64,000 nt of DNA from Cryptomeria japonica (lineage: Eukaryota; Streptophyta; Pinopsida; Cupressales; Cupressaceae). The notes beneath the pieces are model-generated. The model was given only the letters and a program-made list of their open reading frames with translations. It did not search any database and was not told where the DNA came from. The stretch is from NCBI RefSeq assembly GCF_030272615.1, contig NC_081413.1, positions 720,830,367-720,894,366 of the forward strand, read 5' to 3'. How positions within the stretch are numbered: the stretch's first letter is position 1; each line of letters begins with the position of its first letter. Shown piece by piece: positions 1 to 10,027 of the stretch. A program made the translations under genes and the position numbers.

Positions 1-517
1 AACCCTTATGGGTGAAAAACCCACACACCAAGCAATGTCTTCGTGTATTATAGTAAAATGAATTGTATACAAGATACAAACTTAATTGCTATGTCCTAGT
101 CTTTGTTTTGACAACATTACAAAAATCAAATTATGTTCAATCCACATATCATAGTCTCAAATCCCTCTGCAACTGATTAAATTTAGCATCCAACAATATC
201 GCCAATCGACCATTAAATCATTAACATTTTCTTAGAAGTTTATATTTCTCTTTTGCAAACCAGTTTGATTCAGATTCCATGGCTTTCAACTTCTAACGAA
301 GAGACAACGAACTCCCAAATTTCCAGCTTGGACCAACCATTGACAGACAACTCAACAGGTCAACACAAGGCCATCGCAGTCCCACCAAGTCTCATGGCTT
401 ATCGACATGAGTTCCTCACCTCGACAATATCTTAAAACTGTTCTGTCGAACTTCATTGTTACATCAAAAAGTATCCTTTCACCTAGATCAACTTTATGTC
501 TTCTTGATTACCTCTGT
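1..517 (-). repeat. Left LTR (3' LTR) of minus-strand copia H, first part
   Basis: Bases 1-125 match 17047-17170 almost base for base, starting with AACCCTTATGGGTGAA, which places the window start about 170 bases inside the LTR. The LTR is then split by the non-autonomous element at 518-12624 and resumes at 12630. The right-hand copy is cut off at about 17170, so the rest of this LTR has no partner here. The short open frame at 253-435 lies in the LTR and has no recognisable product. Confidence 0.75.
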
Positions 518-1678
518 TGTAATGTCCCCATTTTTTAGGCAAAATAATTAATTAATTAAATTAATTAATTGCCCCGATTAATGATATTTCTTAAGGATAG
601 CTTAACTGATTATTTTAATTAAAAGTATTAAGTTAATTATTTATAAAGTTATCAAATAAATAAATATTAAAAGGTAACTTTATATTTAATTAATTTAAGA
701 AAGTGACTTAAATTAATATTATATCATAAAAGTCACTTAAGTGAAATAATATTATTTCTAGAAGCTTCTTGAAAGGATGGAGAAAAAGTATAAAATAAGG
801 TCAAGTTAAGTTTCTAATCATTGAGGATTTGGTATTTGATTTGGAGTTCTTCGTGGTGAAGGAACCAACTTGGATTTCTACCATTATTGACCATTGGGAA
901 CAAAACATCTCAATTGGTGATGTGATTTTGAGGTTGTGAAAGATCTTCTGAATTAACGTTGGTTGTGAGCTCTAACTCAGGAGTTCAACCTGGAGCTTAT
1001 TGAGTTTTATCTTTAACAATCATGGAGTACGACTAGGAAGGAATGTTTCAGACTTAGGTGCAATTGATGTTTGTGACCTACACTTCATTCAGGAGTTAGG
1101 CGGTTTCTTGGAGTTATTTTTGGTGGTGGTTTGGAGGAGTCTAAGTACTTTAGTCTTCAGAAAAATAGAGGTAGCTATTAAATACTTCATAAGTCAATTA
1201 GGTCCAAGAAATCAACACCATTGTGTCATTTGTAATAGTTTGAAATTGTAATCAGATCTTAATGACAATATTATTGGATATTAGTTTGTTATTCTACAAC
1301 ATGTATGGAAAGTGTTTGCTAAAATGTTCATTTCATATTTGAGTTGCATTTGAGGTGTATTTCTTCTTGTTAGTTTAATGTATGTCCTCTACATCTATTG
1401 CAATTAACAAATATTATTTTTCATCGATGTCAATAACACACAGAGTTATGCAAAGTCTTCCAAGTGTCAATAATGTGCAAGGTTATCAATCTGAAATGTA
1501 GAATAACAAGTCTAATGCTTGTATTTAAATAGTTTGATATAATAACTTGGCCCAAAACATCAAGGAAGCAATCAAATTTTTAATAATAGTAGGTTTTAAG
1601 GTGAAGGATAACTATTTGGCAATATTCCTTGAGCCTATCTTCAACAATTTAAGGCCATAATCAGCAAGGGATATTACA
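518..1678 (+). repeat. 5' LTR of the PDS5-carrying element
   Basis: This LTR starts TGTAATGTCCCC and ends GGGATATTACA. It aligns with 11212-12624 over the AT-rich first 450 bases and over the last 550. Compared with the 3' copy it has about 115 extra bases near 985-1100 and lacks about 370 bases present at 11720-12090. The two copies have therefore suffered different indels, or the element arose by template switching between variants. The open frame at 1000-1251 is inside the LTR and has no recognised product. Confidence 0.88.
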
Positions 1679-1679
1679 G

Positions 1680-1691
1680 TGGTATTAGAGA
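1680..1691 (+). other. Primer-binding site, tRNA-Met type
   Basis: TGGTATTAGAGA sits one base after the LTR end and differs from the usual plant TGGTATCAGAGC at two positions. It marks the start of the internal region and fixes the plus-strand orientation. Confidence 0.75.
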
Positions 1692-1810
1692 AAAGATCTT
1701 GCCATCTTGTGGTCCCTTATAGTTACAAGCATGGCTTCATCACGTGAAAGAGATTGGAAGAAAGGATTTATAGGGCAGGAAGGAAATTAGAACATACATC
1801 TCAACAAAAT

Positions 1811-2578
1811 GAGGTTCTTCTAAGTACTTTGGAGGAGGTAGAGGCTTATTTATGCAAGGTTGGACAAGATCCATCCCAATCAATACAAATTTCTATAATT
1901 CCATTGGTATGTTCTTTGGTTAAGCCATGACTTATGAGACATAATGATGAGGTGATAAAACTTGCAACTATTTCATGCATTAGTGAAATTATGAGGATAA
2001 CAACCCCTAATGATCCTAATGACAACCATATTATGAAAGAAGTACTTTAGATCATGGCAGCAAGCTTTGAAGGTTTGAATGACATCACAAACCCTTATTT
2101 TTCTAAGAGGGTAAAACTACTTGAAATATTTGAAAAGTTCAGATTTGAAAACATTATGATATCCTTGGATTGTGTAGATATCATTCACAAGATGTCTCAT
2201 ATATTTTGGAGGGTTATTGATGAGATTCATCCTAGTAGCATGATTACTTCTATGCAATCTCTCATGTTTTTCAGTTTTATATGAGGAGGATGATGTAATT
2301 TCTAAATTTATGTCAAATGACTTATGGAATGTTTGGAAATATGAGAAAGATGTGTCACCCATGGCACATGAATTGTTAAGGAGATTGGTTGAACAACATA
2401 AGGATAGAGATAACTCACCTATGATATGCAAAAAAATATATGATGACTTTGTTAGGCATGTTGATTTAACTCAAAAGGATATGAGGACAACCTAGGGGAA
2501 TGAGTTGTCTACATCATCTTTGCAAGAAGTTTTAGTTGAGACTACTACATTAGAGGCCCAAGATATTAAGGTGGATGT
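1811..2578 (+). pseudogene. Captured fragment of PDS5 (sister-chromatid cohesion protein)
   Basis: The frame from 1811 reads EVLLSTLEEVEAYLCKVGQD, then CISEIMRITTPNDP and MAASFEGLNDITNPYFSKRV, then DEIHPSSMITSMQSLM. This is the order seen in the N-terminal HEAT-repeat region of plant PDS5 (known family: SCVSEITRITAPEAP, then a SAFAGLND-type motif, then a DHPE..FSSMQ-type motif). PDS5 binds cohesin on chromosomes and regulates its release. Nonsense codons occur at about 1927 and 2048, and a frameshift near 2268 moves the match to the frame ending at 2495 (VLYEEDDVISKFM..., then AHELLRRLVEQ). No intron interrupts about 700 bases of match, so a processed transcript was probably captured. It is not a working gene. 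The assignment rests on recalled family motifs, not a search. Confidence 0.85.
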
Positions 2579-4076
2579 TGTTGGCATATGTGCAGAGTAA
2601 ATTGACATGATGATATTGTATGTTGTCATTGATGTCAATATGATGAAGAGTAAACCGGTATATTGAAGTAAGCACTTGCAAGAGAACCGGTATATATGAA
2701 AAAGTGAAGTGGTATGTTGAAATGTGAACTGATATATGTGAAAAAGTAAAGCAGTATGTTTGTCCAAGTGAAATGGTATATGGAATGTTTTGTATCAAGG
2801 TTTCATATGGTATGACTACTGACTGGTAGTCTTAGCTTCAGGGTTTCCAGTTGAAGTGTTCTATGCCTATGTGATTCAATCGATGACATTGTGTGATGTG
2901 TTAGCATTGTAATGAAGAATAGATTATGTTGCCACATTAGCCTTGTGCACGTGAAGGATCTTGCATGAAGGAGATTGATCCTATCTACCTTGGGAATGTG
3001 CGAAGTCTCTGCAAATGGTGGAGAATGCGTGATGGATTATTGCCTCCAAGAAGTGGTGAAGAACGAATGATGGAGAACGTCTTGAGATCTGTTCAAGACC
3101 GTTGTATTCAAAGCAAAGTGTTCAATGGTCAGGATTGAACCGACTGAATTGCTCAACCTAAATGCTTAGGGTTTAGGGTTTATGCTATCAACCTATCTAT
3201 TTCCTATAAGGTCGATGTTGTTTTTCATGTTGAGTTTGTTGGCAAATGTTGTGTTTGTATTTAAGTGCAAAGATACGTGATTCTTGCCAGAGCGGATATG
3301 AGAATAGATACCTGCAGAGTGTGAGTGCAGAAAGAAGAAATTGAAGCGGATCTGCATTGGCATTGAGTGCTGTTACTAGATCATTGTAATACCTGTTGAC
3401 CTCTAACCACTTCAACAGTTGAAAAATCCCTGAACAGGGTAGCTTTAACTGACTTGCTATAAATCCTTTAACAGGGTGACTCAAAATCATTGAGTTCTAG
3501 AAATCCTCTAACAAGGTAACCTTTAATAGGGTTTAACCCTTAACCGGGTATGTTAGCCATCCCTTAACTGGGTGATCCCTAGCAGGATTGGTTCCTAATA
3601 GAACCTATTGTAAAGTCTTTAACCAGACTAGGCTCTTAACAGAGCGGACTTCAAAAGGGTTCAAAGAATAGCTTGTGGGTATTCATCCCCACTGTGGTTT
3701 TTCCCAGTTGGGTTTCCACATGAAAAATATGTGTGTTATGTGTGATGCTTCTCATATGATGCTTTGTTATTCTTTGTTAAGTGGTAAAGCATGTTGAACC
3801 TATAAGTCTTTACGTTTCTCTTAAAGTATTTCTAGTGTATGCATATGGGTGAAGTGGAAATAAGATGTTAGATTGTGTGGAAAGCTGAGTTACCGGTTTA
3901 TGTCTTTCACTATGTTTAACCGATAGTAATCTGGTTCAAACCGGTGTTATTGCTTTCCAGTCAAAGTGCAGGGTTCTCAATCAAACCGGTTCAAGGGAAA
4001 GTGTTTTTATTAGTACTGATTCACCCCCGCCCTCTCAGTACCGGTTTGGTACTAAGTGTTCATCATTGATTCATCA
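2579..4076 (+). repeat. 5' LTR of copia A
   Basis: 1,498 bases. It contains ACCGGT-rich short repeats near 2650-2790, a telomere-like TTAGGGTTTAGGGTTTA at 3166-3182, an array of TTAAC.GGGT-type units at about 3425-3610, and a GTGG...CCAC hairpin at about 3700-3720. The 3' LTR carries an additional stretch of the 64-base ACCGGT repeat. Confidence 0.93.
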
Positions 4077-4078
4077 AT

Positions 4079-4090
4079 TGGTATCAGAGC
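4079..4090 (+). other. Primer-binding site of copia A (tRNA-Met)
   Basis: TGGTATCAGAGC is the canonical initiator tRNA-Met complement of plant copia elements. It lies two bases after the LTR end. Confidence 0.92.
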
Positions 4091-4147
4091 ATCCTCCAAG
4101 TCCTCTAAGTTGTCAGCCTAACCACTTGAGGTAAAGATCCTACTCTA

Positions 4148-5175
4148 ATGGTGAAGAGGGAAGGTCCAAAGTTCAACAGAGACAACTTTAAAATATGGAA
4201 GGACAAAATGAAGATATACATCAAAAGCATGGGTGCTCAACATTGGAGCTATGTTGAGAATGCTTATGTTATCCCTACCGGTACTCTCACCGATGATCAA
4301 AAGAGAGAGATTCAGGAGAATGGGCAAGTCATGGAAGCCCTAATTAGTAGTTTATCTGACATTGAGTTTATTGATGTTCAGGACAAAGAAAATCCCAAAG
4401 AAGTATTGGATGCCCTTGAGAATATCTATGCCGGTGATGAGCATGTTAAACAAGCTAAGGAATAAAGCCTTAGGGGAAAGTTTGAAGACATGTGGATGGT
4501 TGAAGGAGAGACCATTCAACAATATGAAATAATAATCAAAACTATTGTTGGAGATATCAAGAGTGCAGGGGGTAAAATGGAAGATTCCACTGTTGTTAGC
4601 AAAGTTTTGAGATCCCTATTACTGGTCTATGCAATAAGGGTTGCTGCTATTCAGGAGTTGAGGCCTGTAGATAAGACAAAGGTACCCCTGGACTCCATCA
4701 TTGCAAAGTTAATAGCTTATGAGCTAAATAATTAGGATGGCAGTATTCAGAAGACTAAATCAGCCTTTAGAGCATCTGCTGCACCATCTAGAAAAGGCAA
4801 AGAAGCTAGTACCAGTGGTGAACTAGGACAAAGTATAGAAATGGATGGTGAGGAGATCCCGATGGAATTTGAAGCTTTTCTTACCAAGAGACTTCCCAAG
4901 GGAACCGGTAAATATAGAGGTAAGCTTCCTTTGAAATTCTTTTCTTGTAACTGGATAAGACACATTGCTATAAACTGCCCTAATGGTGACAACAAGGATA
5001 AACCAGATAGGTTCAAGAAGTTCAAAGGAGGAAACCAGAGAAATTATTTTGTAGTAGTTGATGAAGGTGTCACTGATGAGGAATTAGAAGATGAAGAAAA
5101 TGAAGATATTGTGTTTGTAGCAGTCAAGGAAGATGTGTCAGACAAGAAGGCTCTTGTCTCTCTCTCTTTGATAAT
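4148..5175 (+). pseudogene. gag: Copia A gag (nucleocapsid/capsid), broken
   Basis: The start is the ATG about 57 bases after the primer site, followed by MVKREGPKFNRDNFKIWKDK; the related gag in element E starts at the same place. The first 105 codons run to a TAA at 4463, the frame resumes to a TAG at 4733, and then continues through a lysine-rich linker. The zinc knuckle near 4950-4980 reads FFSCNWIRHIAINC. Its first cysteine is replaced by phenylalanine, so the usual C-x2-C-x4-H-x4-C motif is incomplete. An expanded CT run near 5155-5167 shifts the frame by two bases relative to copy E just before the protease. Gag would form the cytoplasmic virus-like particle. Confidence 0.88.
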
Positions 5176-5179
5176 TCCA

Positions 5180-5487
5180 ATGAGTGGATTATTGACAGTG
5201 GTTGTTCTCACCATATGACTGGTGACCAGAGTAAGTTTCTATCTCTAGAAGAGTATGATGGTGGTGTGGTTCATTTTGGTAATGATGCACCATGTATGGT
5301 AAAAGGTAGAGGGTCCATCTCTCTGAATGGAAGAAGCAATGCTGACAATGTGTATTGGGTAGAAGGTCTCAAACACAACCTTTTGAGTGTTGCTCAACTG
5401 AATGATAATGGACTCACTCTGGAATTCATAAATGGAGTGTACAAAATCAAGGGAAAGAATGGTGAACTGATGTCTACCAGTATGTAG
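5180..5487 (+). pseudogene. pol: Copia A protease domain
   Basis: The frame reads EWIIDSGCSHHMTGD, with the DSG catalytic triplet of copia aspartic proteases at 5194-5202, and continues to HNLLSVAQLNDNG. It ends in a TAG at 5485-5487 where element E has CAG. The protease would release the mature gag and pol products. It is preceded by a frameshift, so it could not be translated from gag in this copy. Confidence 0.88.
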
Positions 5488-6377
5488 ACCAAAGGTAACC
5501 TATTTCAGCTAAATGCTAATGTCAGTACATGTCTTATGGCTAAGTTTGAGGATAGCTGGATATGGAATAGGAGACTCTGCCATGTAATATTTGACAATAT
5601 TGTGAAGGCCAATAAGATCAAGGCAGTTAGAGGATTGCCTATGCTGAGCAAACTGGAAAATCCTTTGTGCAGAGAGTGTCAACTAGGGAAAATGTCTTCC
5701 TCAACCTTCAAAGGTAAACCTTTCACTGTAGACAATTTACTTGATCTTGTGCATACTGATTTGTGTGGTCCTATGAAAACTAGGAGTGTGCAGGGAGATA
5801 GGTATTTTATGATTCTTACTGATGATTGCTCAAGAATGATGTGGGTCACATTCTTGAAGGAAAAATATGAAGCTTTTGGAAAGTTCAAAGCCTTCAGAGC
5901 ACTTGTAGAAAAAGAAAGCGGTAAGAGGAGTAAGTTCTTAAGAAATGATCAAGGAGGAGAATTAACTTCCGGTGAATTCAACCAATACTATGAAGATAAT
6001 GGCATCAAGAGACAACTGTCTGCCCCTGGACTCCACAACAGAATAGCCTAGCAGAAAGAAACAACCGGACTGTGGTTGAAGCAGCTAGAACTATGTTGAT
6101 CCAAGGAAAGGTTGCTCACACCTTTTGGAGAGAAGCGGTGAAAACTGTAGTCTACACATTGAACCGGGTACTTATAAAAAAGGGCAAGGACAAAACACCT
6201 TATGAGTATTGGACCGGTAAGACACCAATGGTAAGCTACTTCAAAGTGTTTGGTAGTAGATGTTATATCAAGAGGAGTGAACATCAGAGCAAGTTTGATG
6301 CTAAATGTGATGAGGGAATATTCCTAGGGTATTCCACAAAGAGCAAAGCTCTCAAATGTTTCAACAATAGGACTTAG
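5488..6377 (+). pseudogene. pol: Copia A integrase domain
   Basis: The pre-integrase zinc region (WNRRLCHV ... CRECQLGKM) is followed by the catalytic core with LVHTDLCGP (first Asp) and LRNDQGGEL (second Asp). Around 6020-6050 the sequence loses frame where element E keeps PQTPQENGLVERNNR, so the catalytic Glu region is damaged. The frame then resumes from about 6072 (MLIQGKVAHTFWREAV) to a TAG at 6375-6377 that is CAG in E. The integrase would insert the cDNA into the host chromosome. Confidence 0.88.
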
Positions 6378-7440
6378 AGAATTGTTGAAAGCATCAATGT
6401 TAGAGTTGATGAAACCTCTGAGAAATCTGACGAAACTGATAGTGAGCAAGTAGGAGATGAACCGGTAGTAACCTTCTGGGAACCGGTTGCAAAACAACCA
6501 AGCACCAGTAATAGTGCTCCTACACCGGTAGATGCTGATACTGATGGAGATGAGGATGAAGAAGAAAAGCAAGAGGAAACAACTAAGATCATTCCTAGGT
6601 ATGTAAAGTTGAATCATGATCCAAAGTAGATCATAGGAGACAAGGATGCAAGAATTATCACAAGAAGAAAGATCAGAGAAAACTCATACATGATCTCTGA
6701 ATTTGAGCCTAAAACATTCAGAGAGGCACATAAAGATGAAGACTGGATCAAGGCAATGGAAGAGGAACTTGACCAGATAGAAAAGAATGGTACATGGTCT
6801 TTGGTACCCAGACCGGAGCATAAAAATGTCATTGGCACCAAATGGGTTTTCAGAAATAAGTTGAATGAAGATGGCTTAGTGGTTAGAAACAAAGCCAAAT
6901 TGGTGTGTAAAGGATATGCCCAAGAAGGAGGAGAAGACTATGGAGAAACCTTTGCTCCAGTAGCCAGATTGGAAGGATTTCGTATGCTTCTTGCATATGT
7001 AGAATTCAAGGGATTCAAAGTATATCAAATGGATGTAAAGTCTGCATTCCTGAATGGAATACTAGAAGAGGAGGTGTATATAGAGCAACCAAATGGGTTT
7101 GCCCTATCAGAAGATAGTGACATGGTGTGTAGGCTACATAAGGCCTTGTATGGACTAAAGCAGGCACCTAGAGCATGGTATGAACACTTGCACTCCCATC
7201 TTGTGAAGATTGGATTTGAGAGAACAAGTGAGGATAGTAATATCTACTTGAAGTCAGAAGGAGATCAGATTCTGATCCGTGAGGTATTTGTTGATGACAT
7301 AATCTTTGGAGGAGATGACAAGATGAGTCATGATTTTGTAGATGAGATGAAAAAGGAGTTTGAGATGTCACTTATAGGGGAGATTAAGTTCTCCATTGGA
7401 CTGTAGATTCAACAAATGAAAGATGGAATCTTTATCACTT
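6378..7440 (+). pseudogene. pol: Copia A reverse transcriptase domain
   Basis: After an acidic linker and a TAG at 6627 (CAG in E), the frame from 6690 carries [30 protein letters not shown] and [15 protein letters not shown]. The catalytic motif is [10 protein letters not shown], a FVDD variant of the usual YVDD that is shared with element E. TAG stops at 7404 and 7440 fall in the same frame where E keeps glutamine codons. The domain would copy the element RNA into cDNA inside the particle. Confidence 0.92.
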
Positions 7441-7442
7441 AG

Positions 7443-8240
7443 TCCAAATATGTCAAAGAGGTGTTGAAGACCTTTGGCATGGAAGACAACAAACTGGTTG
7501 GTACACCGATGGTGAACTGTTGTAAATTATCCAAAGAGGATGACTCAGGGTTGGTAAATGAGAAGGAATACCGATCAATGACAAGTAAATTGCACTATGT
7601 AGTACATAGCAGATCGGACATTGCACATGCACTGGGCATTGCTGCACAGTTCCAGAAAAGCCCACGAGAATCCCACTTGGTAGCAGTAAAGCAGATTCTG
7701 AGATATATGAAGGGAACTATTGACTATGGATTATGGTATCCATACAGTAATGATTTCAACCTGAAAGTGTTTACAGATGTTGACTGGGCTGGTAATGTGG
7801 ATGACCAAAAGAGCACAACCGGTGGTGCATTATTTCTTGGTGGAAGACTAGTCTCATGGATAAGTAAGAAACAGAGCTGTATCTCTCAGTCTACAGCAGA
7901 AGCGGAGTATGTTGCAGCATTTATGAACTGCACCCAAATAATTTGGATGAAGCATGTATTAAATGGCTTCAAAGTTCATGTATTTGAACTAGTAAGTATA
8001 TTTTGTGACAACACAAGTGCAATTAACATCTCCAAGAATCTGGTTTTACATTCTAGAACCAAGCACTTTGAGCTTAAATATCATTTCTTAAGGGAAAAGG
8101 TTCAGAACAAAGAAGTTTTACTGGAACATGTTTCCAATAAGGAGTAGTTAGCAGACATATCAACCAAGCCTCTACTGAAGGCTACCTTTACCTATTTGAG
8201 AGGTGAATTAGGGGTACTGCCTCTTCAAGAGGTGAACTAA
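7443..8240 (+). pseudogene. pol: Copia A RNase H domain and pol end
   Basis: The motifs are KVFTDVDWAGN, SISQ-type serine-rich SKKQSCISQSTAEAEYV, FCDNTSAINISKN and HSRTKHFELKYHF, in the order of copia RNase H. A TAG at 8145-8147 replaces CAG, and the natural end EVN plus TAA is at 8238-8240. The frame from about 6050 to 8240 is a single one interrupted only by TAG codons. Confidence 0.9.
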
Positions 8241-8484
8241 AGGTGTGTGCCCCACATCAGTCAGGACTTACATTGATATATTTTTTCTCAAGATTGGTGT
8301 GTTGAAGGATGCTACTCCTTAAGGGGAGTAGCATAGTAGAACATAGATGCTTATGCCTTCACTTTGGCATTGTTTTCAAAGGGGGAGAAGATGTGAAGCG
8401 GAGAAGATATCTGCAGTATTGGGGGAGAAGATGTGAAGCTTAGAGATATCTTTGTATATTGCCATCAATGCCAAAGGGGGAGAT
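8241..8484 (+). other. Copia A 3' untranslated spacer with polypurine tract
   Basis: Noncoding. It contains two near-identical GGGGGAGAAGATGTGAAG segments near 8380-8440 and ends with the polypurine tract AAAGGGGGAGA at 8473-8483, which primes plus-strand cDNA synthesis. Confidence 0.8.
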
Positions 8485-10022
8485 TGTTGGCATATGTGTA
8501 GAGTATGTTGACATGATGATATTGTATGTTATCATTGATGTCAATATGATGAAGAGTGAACCAGTATATTGAAGTAAGCACTTGCAAGAGAACCGGTATA
8601 TGTGAAAAAGTGAAGCGGTATGGCTGTCCAAGTGAACCGGTATGTTGAAATGTGAACCGGTATATGTGAAAAAGTGAAGCGGTATGTTTGTCCAAGTGAA
8701 CTGGTATGTTGGAATGTGAACCGATATATGGAATTTTTTGTATTAAGGTTTCATATGGTATGACTACCGGTTGGTAGTCTTAGCTTCAGGGTTTTCGATT
8801 GAAGTGTTCTATGCCTATGTGATTCAACCGATGACATTGTGTGATGTGTTAGCATTGTAATGAAGAATAGATTGTGTTGCCACGTAGGCCTTGTGCGCGT
8901 GAAGGATCTTGCATGAAGGAGATTGATCCTATCTACCTCGGGAATGTGCGAAGTCTCTGCAAATGGTGGAGAATGCGTGATGGGTTATTGCCTCCAAGAA
9001 GTGGTGAAGAACGAACGATGGAGAATGTCTTGAGATCTATTCAAGACCGTTGTATTCAAAGAAAAGTGTTCAATGGTCAGTATTAAACCGACTGAATTTC
9101 TCAACCTAAATGTTTAGGGTTTAGGGTTTATGCTACCGACCTATCTGTTTCCTATAAGGTTGATGTTGTTTTTCATGTTGAGGTTGTTGGCAAATGTTGT
9201 GTGTGTATCTAAGTGCAAAGATACATTATTCTTGCCAGACCAGATATGAGAATAGAAACCTGTAGAGTGTGAGTGCAGAAGGAAGAAACTAAAGCGGATC
9301 TGCATTGGCATTGAATGCTGTTACCAGATCATTGTAATACTTGTTGACCTCCAACCACTTCAACAGTTGGAAAATCCCTTAACATGGTAGATTTAGCTGG
9401 CTTGTTGTAAATCCTTTAACAGGGTGACTCAAAATCATTGAGTTCTAGAAATCCTCTAACAAGGTAACCTTTAATAGGGTTTAACCCTTAACCGGGTATG
9501 TTAGCTATCCCTTAACTGGGTGATCCCTAGTAGGATCGGTTCCTAATAGAACCTATTGTAAAGTCTTTAACCAAATTAGGCTCCTAATAGAGCGGACTTC
9601 AAAAGGGTTCAAAGAACAACTTGTGGGTATTCATCCCCACCATGGTTTTTCCCTGTTGGGTTTCCACATGAAAAATATGTGTGTTATGTGTGATGCTTTT
9701 CATATGATGCTTTTTTATTCTCTGTTAAGCGGTAAAGCATGTTGAACTTGTAAGTCTTTATATTTTTGTTAAAGTATTGCTAGTGTATGCATATGGGTGA
9801 AGTGGAAATAAGATGTTAGATTGTGTGGAAGCTGAGTTACCAGTTTATGTCTTTCACTATGTTTAACGAGTAGTAATTTGGTTCAGATCAATGTTATTGC
9901 TTTCGAGTCAAAGTGCAGGATTCTCAGTCAAACTGGTTCAAGGAAAAGTGTTTTTATCAGTACTGATTCACCCCCCCCTCTCAGTACCGGTTTGGTACTA
10001 ACTGTTCATCATTGATTCATCA
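8485..10022 (+). repeat. 3' LTR of copia A
   Basis: 1,538 bases. It contains two 64-base tandem units (8590-8653, 8654-8717), where the 5' LTR has one shortened unit plus a partial one. The telomere-like TTTAGGGTTTAGGGTTTA lies at 9113-9130. The 70-residue open frame at 8874-9086 is a chance frame in the LTR: the same region of the 5' LTR is not open. Confidence 0.93.
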
Positions 10023-10027
10023 TATGT

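Larger units (their letters stand above)
2579..10022 (+). mobile_element. Ty1/copia retrotransposon A, full length but decayed
   Basis: The LTRs are 2579-4076 and 8485-10022, both starting TGTTGGCATATGTG and ending TTGATTCATCA. The primer site TGGTATCAGAGC follows the 5' LTR, and the purine tract AAAGGGGGAGA precedes the 3' LTR. The flanking target duplication is GATGT/TATGT (four of five bases match). The internal order is gag, protease, integrase, reverse transcriptase, RNase H, which defines the copia superfamily. The coding frame has several stops and at least two frameshifts, so it is inactive. The many LTR differences suggest an old insertion. It lies inside the PDS5-carrying element and interrupts that element's reading frame. 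Confidence 0.95.

Noticed and set aside
8874-9086. 70-codon open frame starting MLPRRPCAREG in copia A
   Set aside because: It lies in the 3' LTR; the equivalent stretch of the 5' LTR (2934-3140) is not open in the same frame and nothing matches a known protein.
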